The position numbers and the translations under genes were made by a program. From positions 496,001 to 560,000 of the forward strand of contig JACGCK010000002.1 in the NCBI GenBank assembly GCA_014925825.1: a DNA stretch of 64,000 bases, given 5' to 3'. The notes beneath the pieces were generated by a model. It saw only the letters and a program-made list of their open reading frames with translations, was not told where the DNA came from and did not search any database. Source of the stretch: Pholiota molesta (lineage: Eukaryota; Basidiomycota; Agaricomycetes; Agaricales; Strophariaceae). This document shows positions 47,238 through 58,221 of this stretch, one piece after another. Every line of letters starts with the position of its first letter. The stretch's first letter is position 1.

Positions 47238-47598
47238 GATTCTCTGGACAGTGTTTTCACAATCCTATGCATGACCATCATGGCTATCACGATGCTTTCT
47301 GTTTCTTTTTTCTTCTTTGGAGATTTCTTTCTCTCTGGGGTGAATATGAATGAAGGTGTATACAGGACTTATATATGGAAATGAATGTTGTACAAGTCGC
47401 TCTGCTCGATACAAATTATAATTTCTAGCTGCTTATAAAAAGCTATAAGTCGATGAGGTATCGCATTCCAATGATTCCTTCGGTGATGGCGGTGACGCAG
47501 GCATTCCAAATACTAGTACATGGGCATATCAATCGTAGATCATTAAATATTGAATAGTCTTTTGGGGGGCATGAGTAGCGTGTTCGTAGAGATGTCCT
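47238..47598. other. Convergent intergenic, F-box gene and 7TM gene
   Basis: 3' flanks of two converging genes: pyrimidine-rich then AT-rich. Nothing else seen. Confidence 0.5.
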
Positions 47599-48553
47599 CT
47601 AATGATGGTGCGTTCTTTGTGCGAGGACCGTGCTCGAAAAAAGGAAGACGGCTGATACGAAGAACTCCATGACGAGGTCGAGAACAAGGAATAGGATCCA
47701 GTTCCCGGTGACTGGATTGAACTTGACAAGGACAGGGTTCGTGGATGGTCGGGTGCCCAGAAGATCCGAAGACGACCACGCTGCAAGGACTGCGTAGGCT
47801 ATGCGCACCCCAAGGAATGGAAAAGCAAACGTGATGCCGATGAGGAGCTAATTACGCCAGTCAGCTTGCAATGAACGAACGGGCATAGAAGAGATAGCTC
47901 ACGTTGAGCCGATAGGTTCGTAAATGCCAGCGATAGGTCCACGAGCCGATCTCGATCAGGAATAGAATGACATATGCGCCGGCGAAAATACAGACTGAAG
48001 CCCGACGCAGTGCTGTCGACAAGCTGGCGTTGGCGTTCTTCTGGATGCCCAGGACGCCGCCTGCAATACCGACACCGACTCCTGCCAGGATAAAGAACCC
48101 GTTGAATCGTAGTGGGACGACAAATCGTCGGTTTTCGCTATAAGTATGCTGCCCGCTGTAATCCATAAATTAGTGGAATCCGGGGAACTCTTGAGCCAAA
48201 AACTGCGTACGCCATGCCAATAAAACCCAGTAGAGAGAGTAGAAGTGCCGATACTCCAACATAGTCAATGATATGTGCGACGTTAAGTAGGGTAGCGTTT
48301 GGAATTTTCGCCATTTCTCCTGCAACGGTGAGTGCACCTTCTGCAATTCGAGCTAGCAAAAGGCACGTTAGTTTTTCGTAGGCATGGATGAAAATTTCAT
48401 CAGACTTACTTGCTGAAAGATAAATAGGAAAAGCCAGCCCGCGTCTCGTCTGAACACATAGCGAAAGACGAGGAGAATGGAAATGATGGCTATTGGGATG
48501 TAGAATGCGATTTGGGCAGCGGCCATCATGCCCCTGGTGTCGAGGGTGGGCAT
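47599..48553 (-). CDS. Seven-transmembrane protein, DUF7702-like
   Basis: Polytopic membrane protein of a fungal family of unknown function. Membrane segments run in order: MMAAAQIAFYIPIAIISILL, WLFLFIFQQVS, LLNVAHIIDYVGVSALLLSL, FNGFFILAGVGVGIAGGVLG, ASVCIFAGAYVILFLIEIG, VRIAYAVLAAW and ILFLVLDLVMEFFVSAVFLF. The C-terminus ends RTHHH. Introns near 48357-48415, 48150-48210 and 47850-47900. The start at MPTLDTRG was chosen because the longer upstream frame is not hydrophobic and runs into the promoter shared with the phosphatase gene. Ligand or cargo unknown; GPCR-like only by topology. Confidence 0.7.
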
Positions 48554-48875
48554 TATGCCTGGAGTTTTTGGGGGTCGTAAGGGTTGGAGTCTTGAAGGTC
48601 GTAAATTTAGAGGGAGGGCGTAGAGCACCTGGGGCAGCGCTCAAGGAAGTTGAACATCCTGCACGAGAAAGGTAATTCGATGCTCCGTTGCGCACAGCCA
48701 CGATAGACACATGGAGAATGATCGATTGATCGCCGATGACTGCGCGGAAGAAAAGATTAGATTATCCCGGCGCCAAGCCCAGATCGCCGTACTTCCCTTC
48801 TTGACTCCAGCTTTTCACCACAATCCATCTCTCTTCCACACTATTCACATCTTCCTATACCAGTAGCTGCTCGCC
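48554..48875. other. Divergent intergenic, 7TM gene and LMW-PTP
   Basis: Shared promoter region; no distinctive motif recognised. Overlapping frames from 48138-48710 on the minus strand are judged spurious. Confidence 0.45.
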
Positions 48876-49624
48876 ATGTCATCCCCAGAATTACCCCAGA
48901 TCAAGGCCTTGGTCGTCTGTCTCGGTACGATCTCTTGCATCTGCATTCTAGCCATATCAAGGACTGACTGAACCTTCTCCACGGAACACGATCGCGGTCT
49001 TCAGGAAACATATGTCGTTCGCCGATGGGCGAAGCTGTGTTAAAAGACATAGCCTCAAAGCGAGGGATCGACATTGCTGTCGATAGCTGTGGGACTGCTG
49101 GATACCACGTTGGCGAAGAGCCGGATGAGAGGTCCGTATGTTCCGTATGTGATTAAGAGAGATTAAGAGATACCATATCTAACATAACCGCGCCTCCAGG
49201 ACAGTTGCCACTTGCAGGAAGGTGAGTAGCCGTGCTCTATGCAATATTCAGCACACTTCTATGTACTTACACCGGCCAGCATAACGTGCCCATAGATAGC
49301 CTAGCGCGCCAAATATCCACGTCAGACTTCGTTCGCTTCACCCACATCCTCGCAGCGGATGAAAACAACCTGCGTCATCTGCAGAGCATGCAGCCGCCAA
49401 ACGCAACCGCCGAAGTGCGGCTCTGGGGTTCATATCTGGATAACAAGGCGATTCCTGACCCATATTACGGTGGCATGGTACGCGTTCATTTCACATTTAG
49501 CGAGTTAATATCCTTATCTTTGATTTCTGGCGTTGTACTAGAGTGGCTTCGAAAGGTTTTCCAGCAATGCGTTCGGCTCTCCAATGCGTTCCTAGATGAG
49601 GTGGCTGGAAAGGCGAACTCTTAA
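48876..49624 (+). CDS. Low-molecular-weight protein tyrosine phosphatase
   Basis: Cytosolic cysteine-based phosphatase for phosphotyrosine proteins. The catalytic P-loop CX5R is formed across the first intron: VCLGNICRSPMGEAVLK. The general acid loop is IPDPYYGG near the C-terminus, followed by QQCVRLSNAFLDEVAG. Other family blocks are DIASKRGIDIAVDSCGTAGY, DERTVATCRKHNVPIDSLAR and FTHILAADENNLRHL. Near 49552 one A is probably missing: the acceptor leads into SGFE-KVFQQ, but the raw frame shifts by one. Length as expected for the family (about 160 residues). Confidence 0.92.
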
Positions 49625-49758
49625 AAGTTTATGTAATAGGATTTTGCTGTAATGTATTTTTCTTTCTTCAGCTGGATAGAGGTGTAGTAGGGTGTGTTGT
49701 TTTTATTTGCATTTCGTAGATCTCTACAGTACATAGATGCAATCAATACGTTGAAACC

Positions 49759-52212
49759 TTAATGATGAGTAGGCATCTCCACAGTAGCGCGGTTGCCAAT
49801 GGCATCCTCTGCCTTCCATAAGCTGGTAATGGTCTGCAATGATATGTAAATGAAATGAACATGTAGATCTCGACAACCCAATCACCTTGTTTTGAGTATA
49901 GAAGTTGATGCCTCTGTTCAACGAGATATTAATGAGTGTTTGGCGAGTGGCAGAAAATAAATAGACTTGCCCTTTTCCGTAGAAGCCGAGGTCTCCAAGT
50001 ACACTTCCCTTTTTACAAGCCGTTAGAGCGATATACTTGCATTAACAAGCAAAAATTACCTTGTTACCGCTCCAGGAGAACATAGGCAAAGGCACTGGGA
50101 TCGGTACGTTGATACCAATTTGGCCAACATTAACCTCAGATTCAAAGCGCCGAGCAGTAGCACCAGATTGGGTGAAGATGGCGGCTCCGTTTCCATATCG
50201 GTTCTTGTTGATGATCTCGATAGCATCGTCCAACGTCTCGGCCTCGAGAACAACGAGGACGGGTCCGAATATCTCGGTTCTATGCGCGAGTGAGCATTCG
50301 TCGAGAAACAAATCACACAGAAAACGTTCTGGCTCACTGATAGCATTTCATGGAGGTATTGGCCTTGATGATGGTGGGCCCGACGAAGTTACCATATGGA
50401 TATTCCTTGGGAGCTGTGAAGTTACGGCCGTCGAGAATAATTTCTCCTCCTTCGTCCAAAGCTGACGAAATGAGAGAAGTGACTCTGTCCTTTGCGCCTG
50501 GTGAAATAAGAGGACCACTTTTACGATATGAGAGTTGAGCATGATATATGACGAAATGAAGAGCTAGATTCGCACAGATCTGTTCCTGGTTCGAAGCCAC
50601 CGTTGACCTTGAGTGCTTTTGCACGTTCTATCAATCCGGCTGTCCAAGCTGATGAATCTCCCACAATGACAGCTACGAGTCATTATTAGTTACAAGCTAG
50701 AAGCGTCTATTTCCAAGTGACGTACCGACGGAAACAGCCATGCAACGTTGTCCAGCAGCTATTTGAATATTTATTAGTCAGGTGCATGGTTGAATAATGG
50801 GTCACATACCGCCAAATGCCGCACCGACAATAGAATTCATCGCAAGGTTTTGTTGGCTGTAGACGTCTTATGAGTTGCTGAGAAGGGAAAATACACCAAA
50901 GACAAACCATCTGGCATAAGAATGGCATGGTTTTTGGCGCCCAAGTTAGCCTGAACGCGTTTTCCATTAGAGGTACCTCTTTAGGTACCGTAAGCAACAG
51001 CCTAGAGATGTATCTAAATAAAACATACCTGTTATAAATATGCTTTCCGGCTTTGTCACCTCCGACGAAGCTGATAGCCTTAATAGCAGGATCGTCGCAG
51101 ATGCATTGACAGTGGGAACACCACCATGAACGACATTCAATACGCCTGCTGGTAGGCCTGTATCAAAGAATGAGTAATCTCAAGGTTTCTGATTTGGTTA
51201 TGCCACAAACCTGCCCGTTGGCAGAGTTCCGCAATAATCATAGCAGCTCCGGGATCGCGTTCTGAAGGCTTGAGGATAAGTGTATTGCCGGTTACAGCAG
51301 CCATGGGAATCGTCCACAGGGGAATCATACTGGAAATAGGCTCAACAAAAGTGATAGCATATTATATTTTGACTCACGCTGGGAAGTTGAATGGGGCGAT
51401 GCTTGCACAAACGCCAAGAGGAACCCTCCTGACATAGGTGTCCATATCCTTGCTAACTGATATCTTATTTTCAGGAATGACTGGCGGAACATAAACATTG
51501 GGTAGAACCTTCAATTTTATCGCCCAATAACGTGGATGTGATGCCAGCAGCAGTCTCGACAACTTGCAAGCCACGCAAAAGGTCGCCATGAGCATCTAGA
51601 AAGAGTCTGGATCAATAATCTCGCTTGAAGCACCCTAGAAGAATAGAATCACGAACCTGCAAGAGTCTTTCCCTGCTCAAGAACAATGCTGTTTGCGATA
51701 GCGTCTGCATTTTGGCGCAGAAGATGTTGCAGTCTGTCACGGAAGGAGTTGATGATTAGCAGCGAACGCGTTAATTAGGGGCTATGACAGGCTAGCTCAC
51801 TCTAGAACGAATCGCTGACGTGTAACGACACTCGTCCGACTCCAGGTTTGAATGCTTCAGATGCAGCTTCAACAGCAGCGTTGAATTCCGCGTCTGTAGT
51901 CTGGGGAACGCGTGTGAGGACTGTCTGCGAGGACTGTCAAGTGTAGACGTGCATTTAGCCCCTAAATCCAAGATCGCGAGGTTCAGCGAGCTTACTGGAT
52001 CGTGGACGTCAATCCACTCATTGCTCTTGCTCTCGACAAATTCTCCACCAATAAAGTTCTTAGTAGACTCTCCGGTAGCACTGGTGCCTTTCCAGTTCGC
52101 GGATATTTGCTCCGCCTTTGGGAGTGCGAGAGCACTGAGAGCCTTGGCGGATGCAGAGGTGTGGAAAGACTTCCTCTGCAGGTTCGCAGTTGAGGGAGTC
52201 TCGGAAAGACAT
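49759..52212 (-). CDS. Methylmalonate-semialdehyde dehydrogenase, mitochondrial (ALDH6)
   Basis: CoA-acylating aldehyde dehydrogenase of valine and pyrimidine catabolism; converts (methyl)malonate semialdehyde to propionyl/acetyl-CoA. The N-terminus has a presequence-like stretch with [13 protein letters not shown], then [15 protein letters not shown]. Family blocks: [49 protein letters not shown], and [11 protein letters not shown] holding the catalytic Cys (near 50730). The C-terminus GINFYTQNK joins [20 protein letters not shown]. About twelve short introns, with several tiny exons. One base seems missing near 52185 between the start codon and the presequence frame. Secure call. Confidence 0.92.
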
Positions 52213-52560
52213 CGTTATGTGGACGAGCTCAGCTCTGAGATGGGAAACGAAACGAGAGGCTAAGGTTTGTACGGGAGTCCGCCGGAACTTGGCCGGGACC
52301 TGGGGAATGTGGGGATGGCATTGCACGTGCTGGTGTCACATACGGGGTGTCACGCTTGTGTGTTCTTTGAGAGGCGTTGACAGTGAGCTAAGTTGGCAGC
52401 CAGGATATTTTAGCACACCAACTGCACACACGTCCCTTGAGTCATCTCTGGTGCCCAGCGTGTGCCACTCCTGCACTGCTGTCTTGCTTTCCGTGGCTGC
52501 ATTCAAGCGCTTCATTGTTATTGTTCGACTCGATCGACGGAGCCTTTTCTTTCTTCCAAC
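52213..52560. other. Divergent intergenic, ALDH6 and Rap1-Myb gene
   Basis: Shared promoter region without recognisable open frames or repeats; a pyrimidine-rich stretch lies just before the right-hand start codon. Confidence 0.45.
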
Positions 52561-54515
52561 ATGAATCCGGCGAGTCACCACGCGAACAATGGGTACCGTG
52601 CTGCTAATCTCGCGTCCACAAGTTCCCAAAACTATAACGATTTCCTCCCCCACCACATCAATTCTCCCTCCTTCAACAACAACGACCTGCCTCAACAACT
52701 GCAACAGCAACACTCACAGCACTCTGATTCCGCCATGTCAGGCCGCGTTCCCCACAGCCAATGGCAGCAGCTCGCGATGCAATGAACGGGTCTCAGATGA
52801 ACGTTAACAGCCAATCTCCTCAGCCAGCCACTCAATCCATGCAACCACCACAATTCAACCAAATGCCATGGGGAAACCAGATGCCACCCGCCCAGAACAT
52901 TCCGTTGGGAATGCCCAACATGGCTAATATGGGGTTCAATATGCCGTTTTCCAACAGCAAATTCTGCAAGAAGCATACGCGATGTCGGCACCGGTGGAGG
53001 CCGCCGATGAACCTTTCCTCCTCACGAAGCTGCTAGACGCTAGTCGTCGGGGTGAGAGCTACAAAGATTCGCTCAACAGTATGCATGGGGTGCGTCTATC
53101 CGTTCATTCTGATCATATTTGACATTGACTGATCTTTGTAGAAAAACGGCCACTCTGCAAGTCTATGGAAAGATTATTATCTGGATCACAAAGGCCGCAT
53201 CGATGCGTGGATTGCCATGTGCCTGCAGAAAGAAAAGGAAAAGGCGAACGAGGCAGGTATGAACGGTGCTAAGAGGTCGGCTTCCTCGGACGTAGAGCGC
53301 GTCAGGACGTCCATTCCGTCAATCAAAAAGCCTTCACCCGCCTCATTCAAACGCGAACCCTCCCCTCCTTCCCGCCTCTCCGCCGTAGCCCCCCCAGTAA
53401 AGCGCACCTATAACAAAAAGGTCAAACACCAGTCGACGCCACCCGTACCCTCGAGCCGTCACAAAGTAGTAAGCGAAGCACGATTAACAGCATAACGGCA
53501 CCGGCGCCTGTGTTTGGCAGTCGTCTCCCTGCACCACATGCTGACATCAAGATCCCCGATCCCCATCACGGTCTCCTACGCCTCCTACGAGAGTGTACCT
53601 CAGGGCAGAGGAAACAAGTATACTCCAGAGGACCGCGAGTACTTCATCAAGTTCGTTGGGTGGCGGTTGAAGCAAAATCCATCGCTCACAAGGAATGAGT
53701 TATGTGACCTTATCGCTCAAAAGGTTCGTTTTCTCCCTTTATCGTTCACTGTTTCTCGCTAACCATTATTACATAGGCTCCTCATCACACTGCGCAATCT
53801 TGGGCCTCCCATTGGTCAAACAATCATGATGTACCGGACAAGATTTTGGCGGCAGCACGAGGCGAGGAGGTGCCAGGGGTCGATGGATCCTCGAGTGAGG
53901 AAGAGAGCGCTCCGATGGCGCGAAGGCCTAAGTATAAGGACGTGACAACAAGCGAGGAAGAGTCTGGCTCGGAGGATGAAGGAGATGATGATGATGACGA
54001 TGACGATGACGATGTTGTTGACCACCTCATTAATGACAAACCTATTCGCCGTTATTCCGAGACGCAGATGAGCCATAGGGGTGCTGCATTCAATGATGCT
54101 GATATGTATGTCACCGCCAAATACATTTCCTCGTTGCCGAACTGGGATCGTATGTCTTCAAAGGACAGATGGGAGCCTTACGGCAAAAAGGTATCAAAAT
54201 CATCTATCCATGAAATGAGTAGCTGACTTATTTTTTACCGCCCTAGTACCCACAAAGATCACACAAGTCATGGGCTGAATACTACCGCAGATACGAGCCT
54301 GGTAAGCATATTCTCCCGTCGCAGGAATCATTCTACTTACTGACCATGCGTAGGTCTCTTAAATGGTCAAGAAAATGAAAAAAGACGCGCAGGGCTCGTC
54401 TTCAATACATACGCAATGTGCACGGCCGGCTCGGACGCCCCCAAGCGCGAAACGCAGACGTGACTTTGACTTTGAGTTCGACAAGGATTCATCAAACAAG
54501 CGAGCGCGAAGTTGA
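52561..54515 (+). CDS. Rap1-type Myb domain protein
   Basis: Probable DNA- or telomere-associated nuclear protein. The N-terminus is Gln/Asn-rich low complexity (MNPASHHANNGYRAANLAST). A helical block follows (FLLTKLLDASRRGESYKDSL, SLWKDYYLDHKGRIDAW). A Rap1-Myb-like domain reads NKYTPEDREYFIKFVGWRLK, SLTRNELCDLIAQKAPHHTA, QSWASHW. An acidic run (about ten Asp) separates it from a second Myb-like stretch: FNDADMYVTAKYISSLPNW, DRWEPYGKKYPQRSHKSWAE. The C-terminus carries a nuclear signal (KRRRDFDFEF, NKRARS). Several one-base indels break the frame (near 52785, 52950, 53480-53560 and 54380). Alternatives: an ARID-like or general Myb/SANT regulator. Confidence 0.62.
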
Positions 54516-55034
54516 GAAACTACGCACTTTTTCTTCTTTCATACCATATTACACCACCAGTGGGGTATATTGACTCGTTACTATCTTCCTGAGTCCCTAT
54601 CTCTGCCTTTTGTTGCCTTATACTTTACTTGTTTTCTTGGAAGTACATGCAGGAGGTCTTGACCTTGCTCTGTACTTATCAAATGATTTTACATTTAGGT
54701 CTTGTGTATAGTCCACACGTTTCAAATTCGTAGATGAATTGCACATCAAACAATGTACTATAATACATACCACCGTGAAAATTCTCATGTTCGCTGACTG
54801 AAAGAACGGGGCCGCAGCCCATGTTATCCATGTTATGACCTAGTCCGTGATGTGGAAGTAGATAGCACTGTAGGTATATTGTAAATACTCCATCCCCAAT
54901 AGTTAAACAATGTAGCCCGGAAGGTAAGTATGCAAAATATCAAAATTTGTATCTCTATATCAATTAACTTTCGTCACGAATTCGTGAATGTCCATGCCCA
55001 TAAAATACCAGAAAAGAAAATGTCCAAGAGCTAT
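54516..55034. other. Convergent intergenic, Rap1-Myb and glutaredoxin-like genes
   Basis: 3' flanks of two converging genes. AT-rich, no open frame or repeat worth noting. Confidence 0.5.
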
Positions 55035-55943
55035 TCACTTCCTGTGCTTTTTCTTCTTCGCGCCGTTGACGAGAGCGCCCGCTTCCGTGATCATCTTCGA
55101 GAGTTCGCCGCTCAGTTGCAGAGCTTTGACCTCTTCCAGAGATCCGACGGGTGTGCCGCCGATAATGAGGACGGGAAGCTCTGAGAAGCCAGTGAGACGC
55201 TTGAGCATGGGTGTTAGTATTTCGGTGTCATCGCGGACGTCGATGTCGATGATTGTCGGCTCTGGTCGAAGGTACAGTTGTGACAGGATACTTTTAATTT
55301 CGCGGGAAGGTGGCGAATAAAGCTAGTGCGGAAGTCCATTTTTAATATAGTTTAAGGGGCGCACGACGTTAGAACCGACCTTAGAATAGAGGAAGACCGG
55401 GTTCCTCAGCCAGACATCCTCCACCATGGCGCGCACTTCTTCCTGCGCACGTGGCCCCCGGGTGTCGAAGTCTAGCACTAGTTGGGGATCAATTGGCATT
55501 GAGGGGTCGACGGTGGGGGGGAGGACATTTTGCGGCAGACTCGCGAGGAAGGAAGTCACTGCTGCTAGTTCTTGTGAAGGAGATAATCGTAACGGGATGG
55601 CCTTGATATTTTTGTGGGCCTTGCGCATGCCGTGCAAGTTGGTGACCTCTGCGAGGCGCGCGTTCTGCATTGTCTGGAGCGCGAGTGCTAGCTGGTCCGG
55701 TGATGAGTCTGCGCGGTGCATGCTGAGGGACGGGGAGAGCGAAGCACTATTTGCGACGAATATGTACGTGCTGAGGCATACGAGGAGGATGAGGGCAACA
55801 AAGGTAGTGCGCTGCTTCGGCTTGCGAGGGTGCAGTACGGCGATGACATGGGCGACGGAGGGGGTGATGGTGATGGAGGAGGAGGAGGAGGAACGGCTGT
55901 TGTCGCTGAAGAGAGGTGTGGAGGTGGAGCTGCGGGACGACAT
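55035..55943 (-). CDS. Membrane-anchored glutaredoxin-like protein lacking the CxxC/CxxS cysteine
   Basis: Type II membrane protein with a glutaredoxin fold, similar in layout to yeast Golgi/ER Grx6/7. A Ser-rich cytosolic N-terminus precedes one membrane span (FVALILLVCLSTYIFVANSA, about residues 48-67). The lumenal part has a helical stem and then the fold: NPVFLYSK, an intron (about 55325-55377), LYSPPSREIKSILSQLYLRP, TIIDIDVRDD, LPVLIIGGTPVGSLEEV. The site that is CPYC or CPYS in active enzymes reads YSPPS, so no thiol is available. The end is NGAKKKKHRK, a dilysine-rich tail. Divergent from GDI1 over 450 bp. Confidence 0.82.
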
Positions 55944-56393
55944 GCAGAAAGGAAAGGAAAGCCAAAGGAGTGCGGACGAGACGGTGCTCTAGCTATAAGG
56001 ACAGTACAAAGAAGTGGAAGAAAGAGAAATGCAGAAAGCTTGGCAAATCAATGGCAAATGATGTCGGGCCCTTATCCGGCCCACAGCCCACCCGCCCACA
56101 TGCCACCCTCGACAATTCTCCGTAAATCGGTCTGTTATATTGTATGCTCACGACTATGCCAGTATTTTCTGCGTCGTTGGTGTTGCTTGACTGTATCCAC
56201 CGCCGACGGTGACCACTGACGGGGGTAGTCATTGTCAACGACGCGAGAGATCAAAGTCGCGTTCACGTGCGCCGCAATATAGGGTCCACTACAGATCGAT
56301 AAAGTCACCAACGACGCTTCGCAACCACTTTGTTCCTTCCTTCATCCCACTTCACTCAAACCCCCCAATCAAAGCTAGAACTCAACTTCAATC
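55944..56393. other. Divergent intergenic, glutaredoxin-like gene and GDI1
   Basis: Two promoters. Long plus-strand frames extend into it from the antisense of the glutaredoxin gene and are judged spurious. A C-rich run lies about 30 bp before the GDI1 start. Confidence 0.45.
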
Positions 56394-58055
56394 ATGGATG
56401 AGGAATACGACGTGGGTCACTTCCAGAGCACCTCCGCATTTAGTGCACAATCTTGACACCTTCCTCCAGGTCATTGTGCTGGGAACCGGTCTCACAGAAT
56501 GTATTCTGTCGGGTCTGCTCTCCGTCGAAGGCAAGAAGGTCCTCCATATGGACAGAAATGACTACTACGGAGGTGAAAGCGCAAGTTTGAACCTTACTCA
56601 GGTGCGCACCATCTCTGGCTAGCTTCATCGTAACCTGCGATCTCATGCGAATCTATAGCTCTACCGCAAATTCCGCCCCGACCAATCCCCACCCGCAGAA
56701 CTCGGACGCGATAGGGACTACGCCGTCGACCTCGTGCCCAAGTTTATCATCGCCTCAGGCGAGCTAACGAAGATCCTCGTTCACACCGACGTTACCCGCT
56801 ACCTCGAGTTCAAGCAGATCGCAGGCAGCTTCGTTTATCGCGATGGCAAGATCTCCAAAGTCCTAGCACTGAGATGGAAGCCGTCCGGAGCCCTTTGATG
56901 GGCCTTTTGAGAAAAGGCGCGCTAAGAAGTTCTTTGAGTTCTTACAGGGGTGGAAAGACGACGATCCCACTACTCACCAAGGTATGCACACTCACACTAC
57001 TTCCTTTGCATTAGCGCTAACATGGAAGATAGGCATCAACCTTGATAGGGACAGCATGAAAGTGGTCTACGAGAATTCGGGCTGGAGGCTGGTACTCAAG
57101 ATTTCATCGGCCACGCCATGGCCCTCTACTTGGATGACGAGTAAGTATATTCGGCGATTCCTCATCGATACCCCTGACCTTGTAACATAGCTACATCACC
57201 AAACCCGCCCGCCCAACCTACGACCGCATCATCCTCTACACTTCTTCCATGGCCCGCTACGGCAAGTCGCCCTACATCTACCCCCTATACGGTCTTGGCG
57301 AGCTTCCTCAATCCTTTGCCCGTCTGAGCGCCATCTACGGTGGTACATACATGCTCGACAAGAAAATCGACGCTATTGTTACCGATGCCGATGGCAAATT
57401 CGTTGGAGTCACCAGCGATGGCGAGACCGTCAAGGCCAAGCAAGTGATCGGCGACCCCAGCTACTTCGGCGCCAAAGGAGCAGACGGTGGAAAGGTCCGC
57501 GTTATTGAGGAAGGCAAAGTCGTCAGAGCCATCTGCTTCTTGAAGCACCCCATCCCAGGAACGGATGACTCGGACAGTTGCCAAATTATCATTCCCCAAA
57601 ACCAGTTCAACGACGACATGGTACGATTATATATTTTACTTTCGTGATTTGGTCTGACTATTGCTATAGATATCTACATTGCGATGGTCTCGTCCACCCA
57701 CAACGTGTGCTCCAAAGACGTATATGTGGCTATTGTTAGCACCGTCGTCGAGACCGATAAGCCTGAACAGGAAATCGCGCCCGGTTTGAGCCTCCTTGGT
57801 CCTATTTACGACAAGTGAGTCATGAGGGACGTAAATCCAGCGCTATAACTCATAAATATCCGATGCAGGTTCGTCGACATCACGCCTCTGTACACGCCCA
57901 CAAGCTCTGGCGAAAACGACAACATCTTCATCACTCGGTCTTACGATGCGACGTCCCACTTCGAGACGGTAGTGGAAGATGTGCAGGATGTATGGAAGCG
58001 CGTTGTGGGATCAGACCTCGTGCTCAAGAAGCGCGAAGTCGAGGTCCAGGGATAA
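56394..58055 (+). CDS. GDI1: Rab GDP-dissociation inhibitor
   Basis: Extracts GDP-bound, prenylated Rab GTPases from membranes and recycles them in vesicle traffic. It starts MDEEYD, then after an intron [18 protein letters not shown] and [17 protein letters not shown], the signature of the GDI/REP family. The Rab-binding platform continues [40 protein letters not shown] and [13 protein letters not shown]. The C-terminal half includes [19 protein letters not shown] and [18 protein letters not shown], ending KKREVEVQG. Three one-base losses in short homopolymers (near 56862, 56906 and 57074) break otherwise perfect family sequence. Single-copy essential gene in other fungi. Confidence 0.95.
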
Positions 58056-58221
58056 TTGCTGGAGGACATAACAATCAACAAACCTAACCATTTACATACC
58101 TTTCTGTGCTGTACGAGTACGACATATCATTGAACGATTTTTTACCGGGTCGGAGACTAACGTAATAACGCGCAAGTCCACTATTTGCGCAAGTTCGGCG
58201 GCACATTTGCGAGTAGCCAAA

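Noticed and set aside
55426..56219. Two long plus-strand open frames (188 and 167 codons)
   Set aside because: They are antisense to the glutaredoxin-like gene, in GC-rich sequence, with Gly/Arg-biased translation and no family resemblance.
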